The notes under the pieces: model-generated | What the model was told of the DNA's origin: nothing | Database searches by the model: none | The model's input: only the letters and a program-made list of their open reading frames with translations | Program-made: the position numbers and the translations under genes | Assembly (NCBI RefSeq): GCF_000239815.1 | Contig: NZ_CAFK01000310.1 | Span: 1 to 64,000 of the forward strand | Direction: 5' to 3' | Origin: Bradyrhizobium sp. STM 3843 | GTDB lineage: Bacteria; Pseudomonadota; Alphaproteobacteria; Rhizobiales; Xanthobacteraceae | Length of the DNA: 64,000 nucleotides | Shown: positions 9,810 to 18,971 of the stretch, piece by piece | Layout: each line of letters begins with the position of its first letter | How positions within the stretch are numbered: position 1 is the stretch's first letter

Positions 9810-10933
9810 GATGCGAGCCTCCGCTGATGGTCGCGGAAGCGGCCATAGGTCCAGTGCGCGGCGCAGGCGCCTTCCGACGACACCATGCAGGAACCGACCG
9901 GGGTCTCAGGCGTGCAGGCTGTGCCGAACAATTTGCAGTCGACCGGCTTCTTCAAGCCGCGCAGGATAGCCGGGCATTCGCAGGCGGGATTGTCGGCCAC
10001 GATCTTTTCGTCCATCGCAAAGCGCAGTTCGGCATCGAAACGCGCAAAGGCCGGGCTCAGCTTCAGCCCGCTGTGCGGGATCGACCCCAGGCCACGCCAT
10101 TCGAACGTCTCGCGCAGCGCAAAGATGTCGGCCACATCGGCCTTGGCGCGCTGATTGCCGACGCGGGTGACGGCGCGACGATATTGGTTTTCGACCTCGT
10201 GGCGTCCGTCATTGACCTGGTCGACCAACATCAGGATCGCCTGCATCATGTCGAGCGGTTCGAAGCCCGCGATCACCACCGGCTTGCCGTCACCCTCGGC
10301 AAAGGGCTCGTAGGGCGCGGTGCCGATCACGGTCGACACATGCGCAGGTCCCACGAAACCGTCGATCTCGACCGGGTTCTCGCTATCGAGGATCGCGCGC
10401 ATCGCCGGCGGCGTCAGCACGTGATTGCAGAACACGCTGAAATTCGTAAGGCCCTTCTTGTCCGCGAGCCTGATCATGATCGCCGTCGGCGGCGTCGTGG
10501 TCTCGAAGCCGATCGCAAAGAACACGATTTCGCGTGCCGGATTGTCTTCAGCGATCCTGATCGCGTCGAGCGTCGAATAGACCATGCGGATGTCGGCGCC
10601 GCGCGCCTTTGCCCGCAACAGCGAGGCGCCGCGCGAGCCCGGCACCCGCATCAGGTCGCCATAGACGCAAAGGATGATTTCGGGCCGTTCGGCGAGCTGG
10701 ATCGCCATGTCGATGCGCCCCGCTGGCAGCACGCAGACCGGACAGCCCGGGCCATGAATCATCCTAATATTGTCCGGCAGCATGTCCTCGAGGCCATAGC
10801 GGGCGATCGCGTGCGTGTGCCCGCCACAGAACTCCATGAAGCGGTAAGATCTCTGCGGGTCGGCCTTGGCGCGGATCGCCCGCGCCAGTCCGGTCGCAAT
10901 CTCCTTGTCGCGAAACTCGTCAGAATATTTCAT
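9806..10933 (-). CDS. hypD: Hydrogenase maturation factor HypD
   Basis: A 375-residue iron-sulfur protein that, with HypC, forms the scaffold on which Fe(CN)2CO is assembled. The CGGHTHA motif near residue 38, GPGCPVC near residue 66 and the cysteine-rich C-terminus with the [4Fe-4S] ligands are all present. It overlaps hypC upstream and hypE downstream by 4 bp each. Confidence 0.97.
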   Translation of the reverse strand: MKYSDEFRDKEIATGLARAIRAKADPQRSYRFMEFCGGHTHAIARYGLEDMLPDNIRMIHGPGCPVCVLPAGRIDMAIQLAERPEIILCVYGDLMRVPGSRGASLLRAKARGADIRMVYSTLDAIRIAEDNPAREIVFFAIGFETTTPPTAIMIRLADKKGLTNFSVFCNHVLTPPAMRAILDSENPVEIDGFVGPAHVSTVIGTAPYEPFAEGDGKPVVIAGFEPLDMMQAILMLVDQVNDGRHEVENQYRRAVTRVGNQRAKADVADIFALRETFEWRGLGSIPHSGLKLSPAFARFDAELRFAMDEKIVADNPACECPAILRGLKKPVDCKLFGTACTPETPVGSCMVSSEGACAAHWTYGRFRDHQRRLAS

Positions 10934-11163
10934 GGCTGCGCCTCCGCATAGTCGCCAAGCTGCCGCAGCAGATCGAGCGTCTCCTGAGCCTCGGCCGGAT
11001 CGATCTTGGCCAGCGCGTGGCCGACATGGAGGATGACATAGTCGCCGACCGCGAGGTCCTCGACCAGCGCGACCGAGACCTCCTTGCGGACACCATCGAT
11101 CGAGACGATCGCCATGTCGTCGGCTAAGAACTCGATCACCTCAGCGGGAATGGCTAGGCACAT
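10930..11163 (-). CDS. hypC: Hydrogenase maturation chaperone HypC
   Basis: A 77-residue HypC/HupF/HoxL-family protein. It begins MCLAIPAEV; after removal of Met the N-terminal Cys2 binds the iron fragment, with the help of the His in the later LHVGHA segment. It carries Fe(CN)2CO from HypD to the large subunit precursor. The ATG shares one base with the stop codon of hypF (TGATG), fixing the start at 11163. A second member of the family, hupF, lies at 18063. Confidence 0.95.
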   Translation of the reverse strand: MCLAIPAEVIEFLADDMAIVSIDGVRKEVSVALVEDLAVGDYVILHVGHALAKIDPAEAQETLDLLRQLGDYAEAQP

Positions 11164-13424
11164 CAGGTCGATCCTCCGAGATGTGGTGGCACAGTGGCAA
11201 GTGTGAGGGCCGCGATCCAAGCCTGCCCCAGGCTCAAGCCGCCGTCGTTCGGCGGCAGACGGCGCGGCCGCAGCGGGTTCAAGCCAGCGGCCCGGCAGCC
11301 GCGTTCGATCTGCTCTGTCAGATGCGCATTCAGGAAGCAGCCGCCGCTCAACACGATGTCGGATATGTTCAGCGAGCGCGCCGCACGCATGACCCAGTCG
11401 ACGCAGGCGGCGGCGAACGTACCGTGAAACAGGCCAGCGGCGTCGACCGGGGCCGTCGCGTCCGCCAGCAGGCGCTCGAACAAGGGACACAGCGACAGCA
11501 CGCCGTCAGCAACCTCCCAACCGCGATCGCATATCGACGTTTCGCGTACCAATGCTTCGAGCTTCATCGCGGCTTCGCCTTCGTAGCTCTGCAACAGACA
11601 GATCCCGAGCAGCCCGGCGGCCGCATCGAACAACCGGCCGGCACTGGTTGTGATCGGCGTGTCCGGCCTCTCGAGCAGCGACGGCAGATATTGCGCCTGC
11701 GCATGGGCTGAAAAGCGGCGCGGGATCTCGTCACTGCGGTCGAGTCCGTGCAGCAGCGCCGCCGCCATCCGCCAGGGCTCGCGCGCGGCACGATCGCCTC
11801 CGGGCATTTTCAGCGCGGCCAAATGGCCGATGCGGCGAAAGCTTGCGCCGTCGCAGAGCAACAGCTCGCCGCCCCAATTGCCGCCGTCGGAGCCATGGCC
11901 GTAGCCGTCCAGCACCAGCCCAATCGCCGGTCCGGTGTGACCATGTTCCGCCATGACCGAAGCGGCATGCGCATGATGATGCTGGACCGCGATCATCGGG
12001 CGCCCGCTTGCGTCGGCAAAGCGCGTCGAGGCCATGTCGGGATGCAGATCATGTGCGACCGCCACCGGCTCGACGTCGAGCACGTGCGTGAGATGCGCGA
12101 TCGTCTCTTCGAAGAAGCGGATGGCGGCGGCGGTATCGAGATCACCGATATGCTGGGAGACAAAGGCTTCATCGCCGCGCGTGAGCGTGACGGTGGATTT
12201 CAGGTGCCCGCCGACCGCGAGAATCGGCGGCACCTCGCGTGCAAGCCTTATCGGCTCGGGCACATAGCCGCGCGCGCGACGGATGAAATGCGGCTGCCCG
12301 GCCACGACCGACACGACGGAATCGTCGGCGCGAGTGACGATGTCACGGTCATGGGTCAACACCAGATCGGCGATGCCGGCCAGCCGCCGCCCGGCCTCCG
12401 CATTGTCGATCAGGAGCGGCTCGCCGCTGATGTTGGCGCTGGTGCAGACGAGCGCCCAATGCGCGGCATCGCTTGATCCGCTGCGCGCACCGAGCGCATG
12501 GAAGATCAGATGATGCAGCGGCGCGACCGGCAGCATCACCCCGATCCTGACAAGCCCGGGGGCCAAAGATGGTGCCAAGCCGGAGCGCGATCGCAGCAGC
12601 ACGATCGGCCGCGCCACCGTTTCCAGCAATCCGCGCTCGGCGGCATCGACATCGGCGATCCCGGCCACCGCGTCCACATCCGCCACCATCACCGCGAACG
12701 GCTTCTGGTCACGCTGCTTGCGCGCCCTCAAGCAGCGAACCGCCGCCTCGTTACGCGCGTCACAGAGCAGCTGATAGCCGCCGAGGCCTTTGATCGCGAC
12801 GATGCGACCGTCCTCGAGCGCTGCCGCAATCTCCTCGAGGTCATGGCTCAAGCGCGGCCCGCAGCGCGGGCACGAGATCGCCTCGGCATGAAAGCGCCGG
12901 CCGGCAGGATCCGCGTAGTCGACCGAGCAAGCCTCGCACAATGCAAAGGCCTTCATCGCGGTGGTGGCGCGGTCGTAGGGCAGCCGTTCGGCGATGGTGA
13001 AGCGCGGCCCGCAATCGGTACAGGTCACGAAGGGATAAAGATAAAAGCGGCTATCCGGATCGAACAGCTCGGCGAGACATTGCGGACAGGTGGCGGCGTC
13101 AGGCGTGATCCGCGTGGCGACCCGTCCGCGCCCGCTCTCGCGGATCTGGAACGCGGCGCTTGCCGCGGGCGCGACATGCTCGACTGCGATGTCGTCGATG
13201 CGCGCCAGCGGCGGCACCTGCCGCGGGAGCGCATCGACAAAATCAGCGGCGTGGTCGCCCTCGACCTCGATCAGGACTCCCTGCGGGTCGTTGGCGACGA
13301 AGCCGCCGAGCCGATAGCGGGTGGCCAGCCCATAGACATAGGGGCGAAAGCCGACGCCCTGCACGGCGCCGCGCACGCGCAGCCGCAGCCGCGTCCGATG
13401 CTGTGCCTGCGCCCCGCCGCTCAT
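11163..13424 (-). CDS. hypF: Carbamoyltransferase HypF
   Basis: A 753-residue four-domain enzyme. The acylphosphatase domain holds VQGVGFRPYV (residues ~20-29). Two zinc-finger units with C-x2-C pairs follow (CPQC/CTDC and CEAC/CPRC). A YrdC-like nucleotide-binding domain comes next, and the C-terminal Kae1-like domain has the metal-binding HHHAHA. HypF turns carbamoyl phosphate and ATP into the carbamoyl group transferred to HypE. Length and domain order are normal for the family. It starts 2 bp after hypB. Confidence 0.97.
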   Translation of the reverse strand: MSGGAQAQHRTRLRLRVRGAVQGVGFRPYVYGLATRYRLGGFVANDPQGVLIEVEGDHAADFVDALPRQVPPLARIDDIAVEHVAPAASAAFQIRESGRGRVATRITPDAATCPQCLAELFDPDSRFYLYPFVTCTDCGPRFTIAERLPYDRATTAMKAFALCEACSVDYADPAGRRFHAEAISCPRCGPRLSHDLEEIAAALEDGRIVAIKGLGGYQLLCDARNEAAVRCLRARKQRDQKPFAVMVADVDAVAGIADVDAAERGLLETVARPIVLLRSRSGLAPSLAPGLVRIGVMLPVAPLHHLIFHALGARSGSSDAAHWALVCTSANISGEPLLIDNAEAGRRLAGIADLVLTHDRDIVTRADDSVVSVVAGQPHFIRRARGYVPEPIRLAREVPPILAVGGHLKSTVTLTRGDEAFVSQHIGDLDTAAAIRFFEETIAHLTHVLDVEPVAVAHDLHPDMASTRFADASGRPMIAVQHHHAHAASVMAEHGHTGPAIGLVLDGYGHGSDGGNWGGELLLCDGASFRRIGHLAALKMPGGDRAAREPWRMAAALLHGLDRSDEIPRRFSAHAQAQYLPSLLERPDTPITTSAGRLFDAAAGLLGICLLQSYEGEAAMKLEALVRETSICDRGWEVADGVLSLCPLFERLLADATAPVDAAGLFHGTFAAACVDWVMRAARSLNISDIVLSGGCFLNAHLTEQIERGCRAAGLNPLRPRRLPPNDGGLSLGQAWIAALTLATVPPHLGGST

Positions 13425-13426
13425 GA

Positions 13427-14398
13427 TCAGACCGTAGCCGCGCTCAAGGCTTGCGCCGTAACGCTTGCCCTGGCCTTTTCCGACTGCTTCCTGATCCAGG
13501 CATAGAACGCGGCAAAGCCTTCGCCGGTGCGCGCGGAGATCGTCAACACCTCGATCTTCGGATTGACGCGCCGGGCATATTCGATGGTTTGCGCCAGATC
13601 GAAATCGACCGCCGGCGCGAGATCGATCTTGTTGATCAGCATCAAGGAGGAGGCTGCGAACATGTCCGGGTACTTCAGCGGCTTGTCCTCGCCTTCGGTG
13701 GTGGAGAACACCACAATCTTGCAGGCCTCGCCGAGGTCGAAGGCGGCCGGACAGACCAGATTGCCGACATTCTCGATGAACAGGATGCCGCCACGCAAGG
13801 ACGGCAGCTTGCGATAGGCTTCGTCCACCATCGCCGCATCCAGATGGCAGCCTTTGCCGGTGTTGACCTGGATCGCCGGCACGCCGGTCGCCCTGATCCG
13901 TTCGGCATCGTTCGAGGTCTGCTGGTCGCCTTCGATCACCGCAACGGGACGGGTCTGCTTCAGTTCGGCGACGGCGCGGACCAGGAGCGAGGTCTTGCCG
14001 GCACCGGGGCTGGAAACGAGGTTGAACGCGAGCACATCATCAGCGCCGAAGCGGGCGCGGTTGTCGGCGGCAATGGTGTTGTTCTTGCCGAGAATGTCGC
14101 GCTCGATCTGGACGATACGCGACGAGGAGAGACCGGCGATCTCTTGTCCGGCCGGATTGGCGGTGCAGTCGACACGGCTGGCTTCGCCATGATCGTGATG
14201 ATGATGATCATGGTCACCGTGATGATGATGGCCATGACCATGGTGGTGATGGTGGCCGTGATCGTCGTGGTTATGATCGTGAGCGTGGCCACGATGATGG
14301 TGGCCATGCGCATGATCATGATCGCCATGATGATGGTGGTGCTCGTCACCGGCTTCGACGGACGCCTTGCCTTCGCTGCAGCCACAGACCGTGCACAT
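13427..14398 (-). CDS. hypB: Nickel-binding GTPase HypB with a long His-rich tract
   Basis: A 323-residue protein. It begins MCTVCGC, the C-x2-C-G-C high-affinity nickel motif. A tract at about residues 20-72 then holds 32 histidines interspersed with Asp and Gly. The GTPase domain has a P-loop SSPGAGKTS and NKIDL. HypB with HypA inserts nickel into the hydrogenase large subunit, and His-rich versions also store nickel, as known for B. japonicum. The start at 14398 shares a base with the hypA stop; the longer frame up to 14722 runs inside hypA and is rejected. Confidence 0.96.
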   Translation of the reverse strand: MCTVCGCSEGKASVEAGDEHHHHHGDHDHAHGHHHRGHAHDHNHDDHGHHHHHGHGHHHHGDHDHHHHDHGEASRVDCTANPAGQEIAGLSSSRIVQIERDILGKNNTIAADNRARFGADDVLAFNLVSSPGAGKTSLLVRAVAELKQTRPVAVIEGDQQTSNDAERIRATGVPAIQVNTGKGCHLDAAMVDEAYRKLPSLRGGILFIENVGNLVCPAAFDLGEACKIVVFSTTEGEDKPLKYPDMFAASSLMLINKIDLAPAVDFDLAQTIEYARRVNPKIEVLTISARTGEGFAAFYAWIRKQSEKARASVTAQALSAATV

Positions 14399-14739
14399 CA
14401 CTCGACCTCCAATTCCTTGACCCGCATCTCCTCGCCGCCGGTGACCTGCAACTGGTAGCTGCCGCAGGACGGACACGGCGCGAGACGCTCGGCGATCTCG
14501 ACACTTTGCGAGCAGTTGAGACACCAGGCCGTGCCTGGCTGCGTGATGATTTCCAGCGCAGCGCCTTCCGCCACCGTGCGCGCGGTGACGGCATCGAAAC
14601 AGAACCGCAGTGCCTCGGGCGCGACATGGCTGAGCGCGCCGATCTCGAGCCACACCGTCTTGACCTTCGAGAATGCACACTTGCGTGCCTCCTGCTCGAC
14701 GATCTCGACGATGCCTTCGCACAACGCCATCTCATGCAT
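14398..14739 (-). CDS. hypA: Nickel metallochaperone HypA
   Basis: A 113-residue protein with the N-terminal MHEM (His2 is the nickel ligand) and a zinc site made of C73-x2-C76 and C89-x2-C92. HypA delivers nickel to the hydrogenase precursor together with HypB, and in some bacteria also supplies urease. It overlaps the end of hupK by 8 bp. Confidence 0.96.
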   Translation of the reverse strand: MHEMALCEGIVEIVEQEARKCAFSKVKTVWLEIGALSHVAPEALRFCFDAVTARTVAEGAALEIITQPGTAWCLNCSQSVEIAERLAPCPSCGSYQLQVTGGEEMRVKELEVE

Positions 14740-15820
14740 CGGCCAGCTCCGTCAGCTCGACACGCACGCCGACACAGGCATCGAATGCGCCGACCAGCGC
14801 CTCGACAGCGTCGCGATCGTGCATGGAGATGGCGGCGCCGGTCAGCGCCCTGGCCACCGGCCCGCGCGGATGAAAATTCCATTCGGTCGGCGCCAGAAAT
14901 TCGCAGTGAACAATCTGGCCTACGCCGTCGAGCTCGACCGCGTGATAGAGTCGCCCCCTGGCGCATTCGACCGCTGCCGCGCCACGCCCGCGCCCGAGCG
15001 GATAGCTCTCGACGACGCCGCTGTCGCGCGTCTCATTGTCGTCCTGCTGGTTCTCAAGCCAGCGAACGAGCTGGATGATTTCGGCGACCTTGGCCCTTAG
15101 CCGCTCAACCAGCGTTCCGTGCGAGGCCCCGGATGTCGTTCGCAAAATGTGACGGGCCCAGACGCCGGTTTCAGGAACACGGCCGCTGAGATCGGGCCGG
15201 TCGGCAAAGGATGCGCCCTCGTCAAGCAGACGTGTAACGATGAGCGGGTCGTCCGCCGCCGACAGGTGGCCTTGGTCTGCGAGCATAGGATGTGTCCAGT
15301 CGCGATCGTTCGCGGCCACAACGATCGAGGCCAGCGGGCTTTCTGGAACGATCTCCTCCGGCTGCAAACATAAGCCCAGCGCCGCAAGTGCGGTCTTGAT
15401 CTGCGACAAGGTTTCAATGCGGGACCGGTCTGCGGTGTCGGCGGCGAGGGACGCCACGGCCTGCAGCAGCTTGCGCAGGCCTACGGCCGCGCCCCGATCC
15501 TGAGCAAGACGCGGCACCAGCAGGCTACGCAGCAGTTCGGCGAGCCGCTCGGCGACGACAGCATGAGTGCGCCGTTGCTGCGTCAACGGCGCGACCTCGC
15601 GCGCATATGCGGCATCGAGCGCTGACAGAAATGCAACCTGATGCGCAGCAGCGCACAGCGAAAACAGGCGCGGCAGGGCCGCTGCCGCTTTCTCCGCGGG
15701 CTTGCCTGCGAAGATGCGGCTCAGAGGCGGACGGGTTCGCGGCCTGATATCGACGGCCGCGATCCGGCCATCGACAACCGACAGTGCGAGATCGATCTGA
15801 TCGCGGATGCCCGGGCTCAC
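14732..15820 (-). CDS. hupK: Hydrogenase expression/assembly protein HupK
   Basis: About 362 residues from a GTG at 15820, chosen because it forms a 4-bp GTGA overlap with the hupJ stop. HupK/HoxV proteins resemble the hydrogenase large subunit but lack the four nickel-binding cysteines, and none is seen here. In related systems HupK is a scaffold or transfer protein in maturation of the large subunit. The C-terminal third carries the segment LAPTEWNFHPRGP, which echoes the PTSWNFSPRD of large subunits. Confidence 0.88.
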   Translation of the reverse strand: MSPGIRDQIDLALSVVDGRIAAVDIRPRTRPPLSRIFAGKPAEKAAAALPRLFSLCAAAHQVAFLSALDAAYAREVAPLTQQRRTHAVVAERLAELLRSLLVPRLAQDRGAAVGLRKLLQAVASLAADTADRSRIETLSQIKTALAALGLCLQPEEIVPESPLASIVVAANDRDWTHPMLADQGHLSAADDPLIVTRLLDEGASFADRPDLSGRVPETGVWARHILRTTSGASHGTLVERLRAKVAEIIQLVRWLENQQDDNETRDSGVVESYPLGRGRGAAAVECARGRLYHAVELDGVGQIVHCEFLAPTEWNFHPRGPVARALTGAAISMHDRDAVEALVGAFDACVGVRVELTELADA

Positions 15821-16329
15821 CGCGCGCTCTCCGTCAGGCTTCCGCGCAGAAAGGCGCGGCGGTCGATAACGCTGCCGGTCTTTCCAAGCCCATTGACCCG
15901 CTGCTGATCGTCGGCGCATGCCGTCATCAGTTCGGCCGAGGCGGCCTGCGCCGCAGCACGTGCTGCGTCCATATCGGCGAACTCGAACATCGGTGAGAAC
16001 AGCGAGCAGCTCGCGATCCGGCCGACTTGCGCGATCTCACTGACCGTGAAAGTGAAGGCGCCCGCGGGAAAGTGGATCTGCAGATGGTCCGATGCAACTC
16101 CGTCCGCAGGCGTCACCACATTCATGAACCAGGGCGTGACGACGATGCCAACAATGTTGCCCTGCATCTGCTGGAAACCGATCGCCTCCACGTCGAGCGC
16201 ATCATGATAGATCGGCAGCTCGCGCATGGTGCGCGCGCCGATGTCGCGGTAGGCCGCAGCAAGCCGCTCGCCCCACGCGACCGGATCGGTGATGGGATCC
16301 CCTGCTGGCTGGACCGCGATCGCACTCAT
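15817..16329 (-). CDS. hupJ: Hydrogenase maturation protein HupJ
   Basis: A 170-residue HupJ/HoxT-family protein, recognised by its place between hupI and hupK and by the NIVGIVVTPWFMN segment typical of the family. It is needed for making active membrane-bound hydrogenase, especially in oxygen; the chemistry is unknown. The ATG at 16329 gives a 4-bp overlap with hupI. Confidence 0.85.
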   Translation of the reverse strand: MSAIAVQPAGDPITDPVAWGERLAAAYRDIGARTMRELPIYHDALDVEAIGFQQMQGNIVGIVVTPWFMNVVTPADGVASDHLQIHFPAGAFTFTVSEIAQVGRIASCSLFSPMFEFADMDAARAAAQAASAELMTACADDQQRVNGLGKTGSVIDRRAFLRGSLTESAR

Positions 16330-16535
16330 GCTTCGATCGCCATGAATTTCGATTTCGGCGCGTCGCAGGTCGGGCAGCGCCACTCCTCCGGCAAGGCGGT
16401 GAAAGCCGTCCCAGCGGGGATCTGCGCCACCGCATCGCCCTCCGCCGGGTCGTAGCGGGTCCAGCAGATGCCGCATTCCATGCGGACGCTGTCTGCGAGA
16501 TCGCTGGGCACGCCGAAATTCTCAAAGCCGCTCAT
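16326..16535 (-). CDS. hupI: Rubredoxin HupI
   Basis: A 69-residue rubredoxin. The single-iron site is C21-x2-C24 and C54-x2-C57. HupI/HoxR is a dedicated rubredoxin of oxygen-exposed uptake hydrogenases, thought to act in small-subunit cluster maturation or protection. It starts on an ATG overlapping the hupH stop by 4 bp. Confidence 0.93.
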   Translation of the reverse strand: MSGFENFGVPSDLADSVRMECGICWTRYDPAEGDAVAQIPAGTAFTALPEEWRCPTCDAPKSKFMAIEA

Positions 16536-17395
16536 GTGAAATAGGCCTCGATGATCTCTTTGAGGCGCACGGCCGAATCCTCGAAATCCTCGTCGGCGGC
16601 GAGCGCCACCACCGGCACGCCGCCGACCTCGAGCGTGTCGAGGATGATGGTGTCCATCGCGTTGAAGAACTGCACCGACCACACATTGCGCACGCCGGTG
16701 GCCAGCACGCGGCAGGTCCCATAGCCGCGCGAGACCAGCTGGATCGGTCCGTTCCTGAGCGTGTCCTGCAGGAAACTCATATCGGCCGGGCTCATCGGCA
16801 GCAGCGTGAAGTTGATGGTCTGCGTGCGCGTGCCCGGCTTCCAGGCGAGCGTGCGCTCGCGGATCTCAGCCAGCACCGGCAGCGCATTCATGATGCCCTC
16901 CGGCGCCGCTCCGATCTCGAAATCCGGCACGGTCAGATCGGCGGCAGCACGGGTCACGATTTCCGGCACCGGGCCGATCTCGATGTAATCGTGCTGGCTA
17001 TCCGCCTCCCAGCGCACGCGCCAGACTCCGGCCAGCACCGATTCCTGGATCTGTGCCAGCGATCCGCCGGGCAGCGCCACCACACCGGCCACCTCGCCCT
17101 CGCCGAGCACGTCGTCGATCAGCCGACGTTCGAGATCGTTGAGACCCGCGAGCCGGAACAACTGGGTCGGCCCGTCGCTGGTCTGACGCGCGATGCTGTC
17201 GGCGACCTGCGACAACAGCACGATCGCATTCGGGCAGTTACGTGCGAGTTCGGCACTGTCCAAGGTCGCAAGCTTGGCGAGCGCGCCTGCTGCGGTCAGG
17301 CCCTTATGCGCAGCGTCAAGACTCTCCTCGCCGATCGGAAAAATGTTGACCGGCTGCTCCTCCCCCTCCGGGGCAATCCAGAAACCTGCTTTCAT
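16532..17395 (-). CDS. hupH: Hydrogenase assembly protein HupH (HyaF family)
   Basis: A 287-residue HupH/HoxQ/HyaF-family protein. The conserved C-terminal half includes [20 protein letters not shown], here at about residues 223-242. HupH acts with HupG in assembling the small subunit and protecting it during maturation. It overlaps hupG by 4 bp. Confidence 0.92.
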   Translation of the reverse strand: MKAGFWIAPEGEEQPVNIFPIGEESLDAAHKGLTAAGALAKLATLDSAELARNCPNAIVLLSQVADSIARQTSDGPTQLFRLAGLNDLERRLIDDVLGEGEVAGVVALPGGSLAQIQESVLAGVWRVRWEADSQHDYIEIGPVPEIVTRAAADLTVPDFEIGAAPEGIMNALPVLAEIRERTLAWKPGTRTQTINFTLLPMSPADMSFLQDTLRNGPIQLVSRGYGTCRVLATGVRNVWSVQFFNAMDTIILDTLEVGGVPVVALAADEDFEDSAVRLKEIIEAYFT

Positions 17396-17838
17396 CGCTC
17401 GGCCCCTTGGGCGGTATGGGCGGGAATAATGCTGGCGACGACGGCTGCCTTGCCCGACTTCGGTCGGTCGATCAGCCGGGAGATGCGCTCGACATAAACA
17501 GACCAGTCCTGGATCTTGGCGATCAGGCCGAGGGTCTCACCGCCGCGGCAAAAGATCAGGCTCGGCTGCACGCGCACGCCGAAACGTTCGCCCAGCGTGG
17601 CCTCAGCCTCACGCGCAATGACGGCCCCATGCAGCCGGCCCTGAAAGGCCGTGATCAGCTCGGGGAGCACGATGGCGACGTCGAGCACTTCGGGAAATCG
17701 CACGGGATCGCCCGCGGAGAACAGGACCGCCACGCCCCCGGCGCGATCGGCCGCGGCGAGAAAATCATCGATATTCGAGGCATCGACTTCGGGCAGCCCG
17801 CCCCGCCGCTGCGCGCGACCGCGCTCCTGAAACTCCAT
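17392..17838 (-). CDS. hupG: Hydrogenase assembly chaperone HupG (HyaE/HoxO family)
   Basis: A 148-residue thioredoxin-fold protein that lacks the CxxC redox pair, as expected for HupG/HoxO. Members bind the Tat signal of the small subunit precursor and hold it until assembly is complete. The ATG at 17838 has AGGAGG nine bases upstream; the reading frame extending to 17928 covers promoter DNA and is rejected. It heads the hupGHIJK-hypABFCDE-hoxA-hupT series, whose genes overlap or nearly touch throughout. Confidence 0.88.
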   Translation of the reverse strand: MEFQERGRAQRRGGLPEVDASNIDDFLAAADRAGGVAVLFSAGDPVRFPEVLDVAIVLPELITAFQGRLHGAVIAREAEATLGERFGVRVQPSLIFCRGGETLGLIAKIQDWSVYVERISRLIDRPKSGKAAVVASIIPAHTAQGAER

Positions 17839-17883
17839 CGACGCTTCCTCCTGTCCAGTTTTTTGTTGCCAGGAATTGTGGTT

Positions 17884-17899
17884 AGCAAGCGATGTGCCA
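17884..17899 (-). promoter_or_regulatory. Sigma-54 (-24/-12) promoter of hupG operon
   Basis: On the minus strand the site is TGGCACATCGCTTGCT, a full match to TGGCAYR-N4-TTGCW. Transcription would start near 17873, about 35 bases before the hupG ATG. HoxA, encoded in the same operon, is the likely activator. It gives the assembly genes a promoter of their own, separate from that of hupSLCDF. Confidence 0.75.
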
Positions 17900-17954
17900 G
17901 AGCGATCCGGCCTGAGCTTACGAGCCAACTTATTGAAAATAGGAAATATTTTTA

Positions 17955-17968
17955 TTGATCTGGCTCAA
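17955..17968. promoter_or_regulatory. FixK/FNR-type box upstream of hupG
   Basis: TTGATCTGGCTCAA differs by one base from the palindrome TTGAT-N4-ATCAA bound by FixK2, FNR and FnrN. Its centre at 17961 would place a FixK-dependent start near 17920, upstream of the sigma-54 start. It would link the hydrogenase assembly genes to low oxygen. Confidence 0.55.
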
Positions 17969-17980
17969 TGCCTTCCAGCT

Positions 17981-18017
17981 GGAAAGCTATTTTCCGGACT
18001 TTGGCTGGAAATATTCC
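17981..18017. promoter_or_regulatory. Paired GGAAA/TTTCC dyads, candidate enhancer sites
   Basis: GGAAA-N5-TTTCC at 17981-17995 and GGAAATATTCC at 18007-18017 form two short dyads about 24 bp apart. They lie about 110-145 bp upstream of the sigma-54 start of hupG, where an enhancer-binding protein such as HoxA would bind. Assignment to HoxA is inference. Confidence 0.3.
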
Positions 18018-18062
18018 TACCAGGCCGGATACTTTCTTATCAGCACTCGGGGAGCCGACCGC

Positions 18063-18353
18063 TTATCGCAGGTGTTCGGGCAATTCCGGCTCGCGGTCGA
18101 CCAGGTCGCCAAAGAAGCGGTCGCAATCCTCGCCATTGAGCGCTGCCTGCAGTCCCTGGATCGCATCGCCGATCAAGCGAGCCTCCTCGTCGTCGAGCAA
18201 CCGCACTGCGCTGTCGAGATAGACCAGCACCTTCGCGCCCGCCGGCGGATCCGATAGCAGCAGCACCGAGACCCGACGCAGTTCGTCGCCATATTGGCAG
18301 AGCGCGGTCGTGCCGTCGGTTTCGACAATGGTCATCGGCAGGCCCAGGCACAT
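18063..18353 (-). CDS. hupF: HypC-like hydrogenase chaperone HupF
   Basis: A 96-residue HypC/HupF/HoxL-family protein beginning MCLGLP, so Cys2 is available to bind the iron fragment. HupF is specific to uptake hydrogenases and stabilises the large subunit in oxygen. An ATG two codons upstream (18359) also exists, but the GGAGA is better spaced for 18353 and the family requires Met-Cys. It closes the hupSLCDF unit. Confidence 0.92.
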   Translation of the reverse strand: MCLGLPMTIVETDGTTALCQYGDELRRVSVLLLSDPPAGAKVLVYLDSAVRLLDDEEARLIGDAIQGLQAALNGEDCDRFFGDLVDREPELPEHLR

Positions 18354-18380
18354 CGCCATGTTCTCCAGTGGCGAGCGGGC

Positions 18381-18962
18381 TCAAGCCGAGCGCGCCCTCA
18401 TTTCATAATTCAGGTGATCGATATCGTTTGCGAGCAGCCGCTCAGCCGGCGCGAGCGGCTCGGTGCGCGGCACCGGTGGCGCGCCCCATTGCACCAGTAA
18501 CTCACAGGCCAGTCGGATCGCCGGTTCGATCTGTGCCCGGACAGGCTCTGTCAACGGCCCGCCCCAATCTTCGAGATCAAGAGGCTGACAGCCGATCAAG
18601 GCAAGGCGCTTCGGATAGCGGCCCAGCAGATCAGCCGCGCTCAAGACCTCCTGAAAGCCGGTCTGATGCAGGCTCATCTTCTTGGCGCCGGTGAAGCGCG
18701 GCACCTCGTCATCGCGGACGAGCTTCAACTCACCCGGCGCAAGACCGTAGTCGATGGCATCGAAGACGATGAGGGCATCGGCGTCCTCGACGTAGTTCAC
18801 GAGGTAAAGGCCCTGCGTGCCACCGTCGAGGATGGTGACGTTGTCGGGAACGGCGTAGCGGCGGTGGAATTCCTCCACCACCCGCACGCCGAAGCCTTCG
18901 TCCGCCCACAGGATGTTGCCGATCCCGAGCACCAGGATCCGATCTTGCCCGGCCTCACTCAT
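18381..18962 (-). CDS. hupD: Hydrogenase maturation endopeptidase HupD
   Basis: A 193-residue protease that removes the C-terminal tail of HupL once nickel is bound. Family motifs are GIGNILWADEGFGVRV near the N-terminus, with the first metal-sensing acidic residue, the Asp of VFDAIDYG, and the His of LHQTGFQ. Substrate cleavage would be after the last His of the DPCLACSTH motif in HupL. Confidence 0.95.
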   Translation of the reverse strand: MSEAGQDRILVLGIGNILWADEGFGVRVVEEFHRRYAVPDNVTILDGGTQGLYLVNYVEDADALIVFDAIDYGLAPGELKLVRDDEVPRFTGAKKMSLHQTGFQEVLSAADLLGRYPKRLALIGCQPLDLEDWGGPLTEPVRAQIEPAIRLACELLVQWGAPPVPRTEPLAPAERLLANDIDHLNYEMRARSA

Positions 18963-18971
18963 ACACGGCCC

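Noticed and set aside
14180-14345. Repetitive ATG/ATC-rich DNA that resembles a direct-repeat array
   Set aside because: It is the His codon tract of HypB, not a CRISPR; there are no regular repeats with unique spacers.
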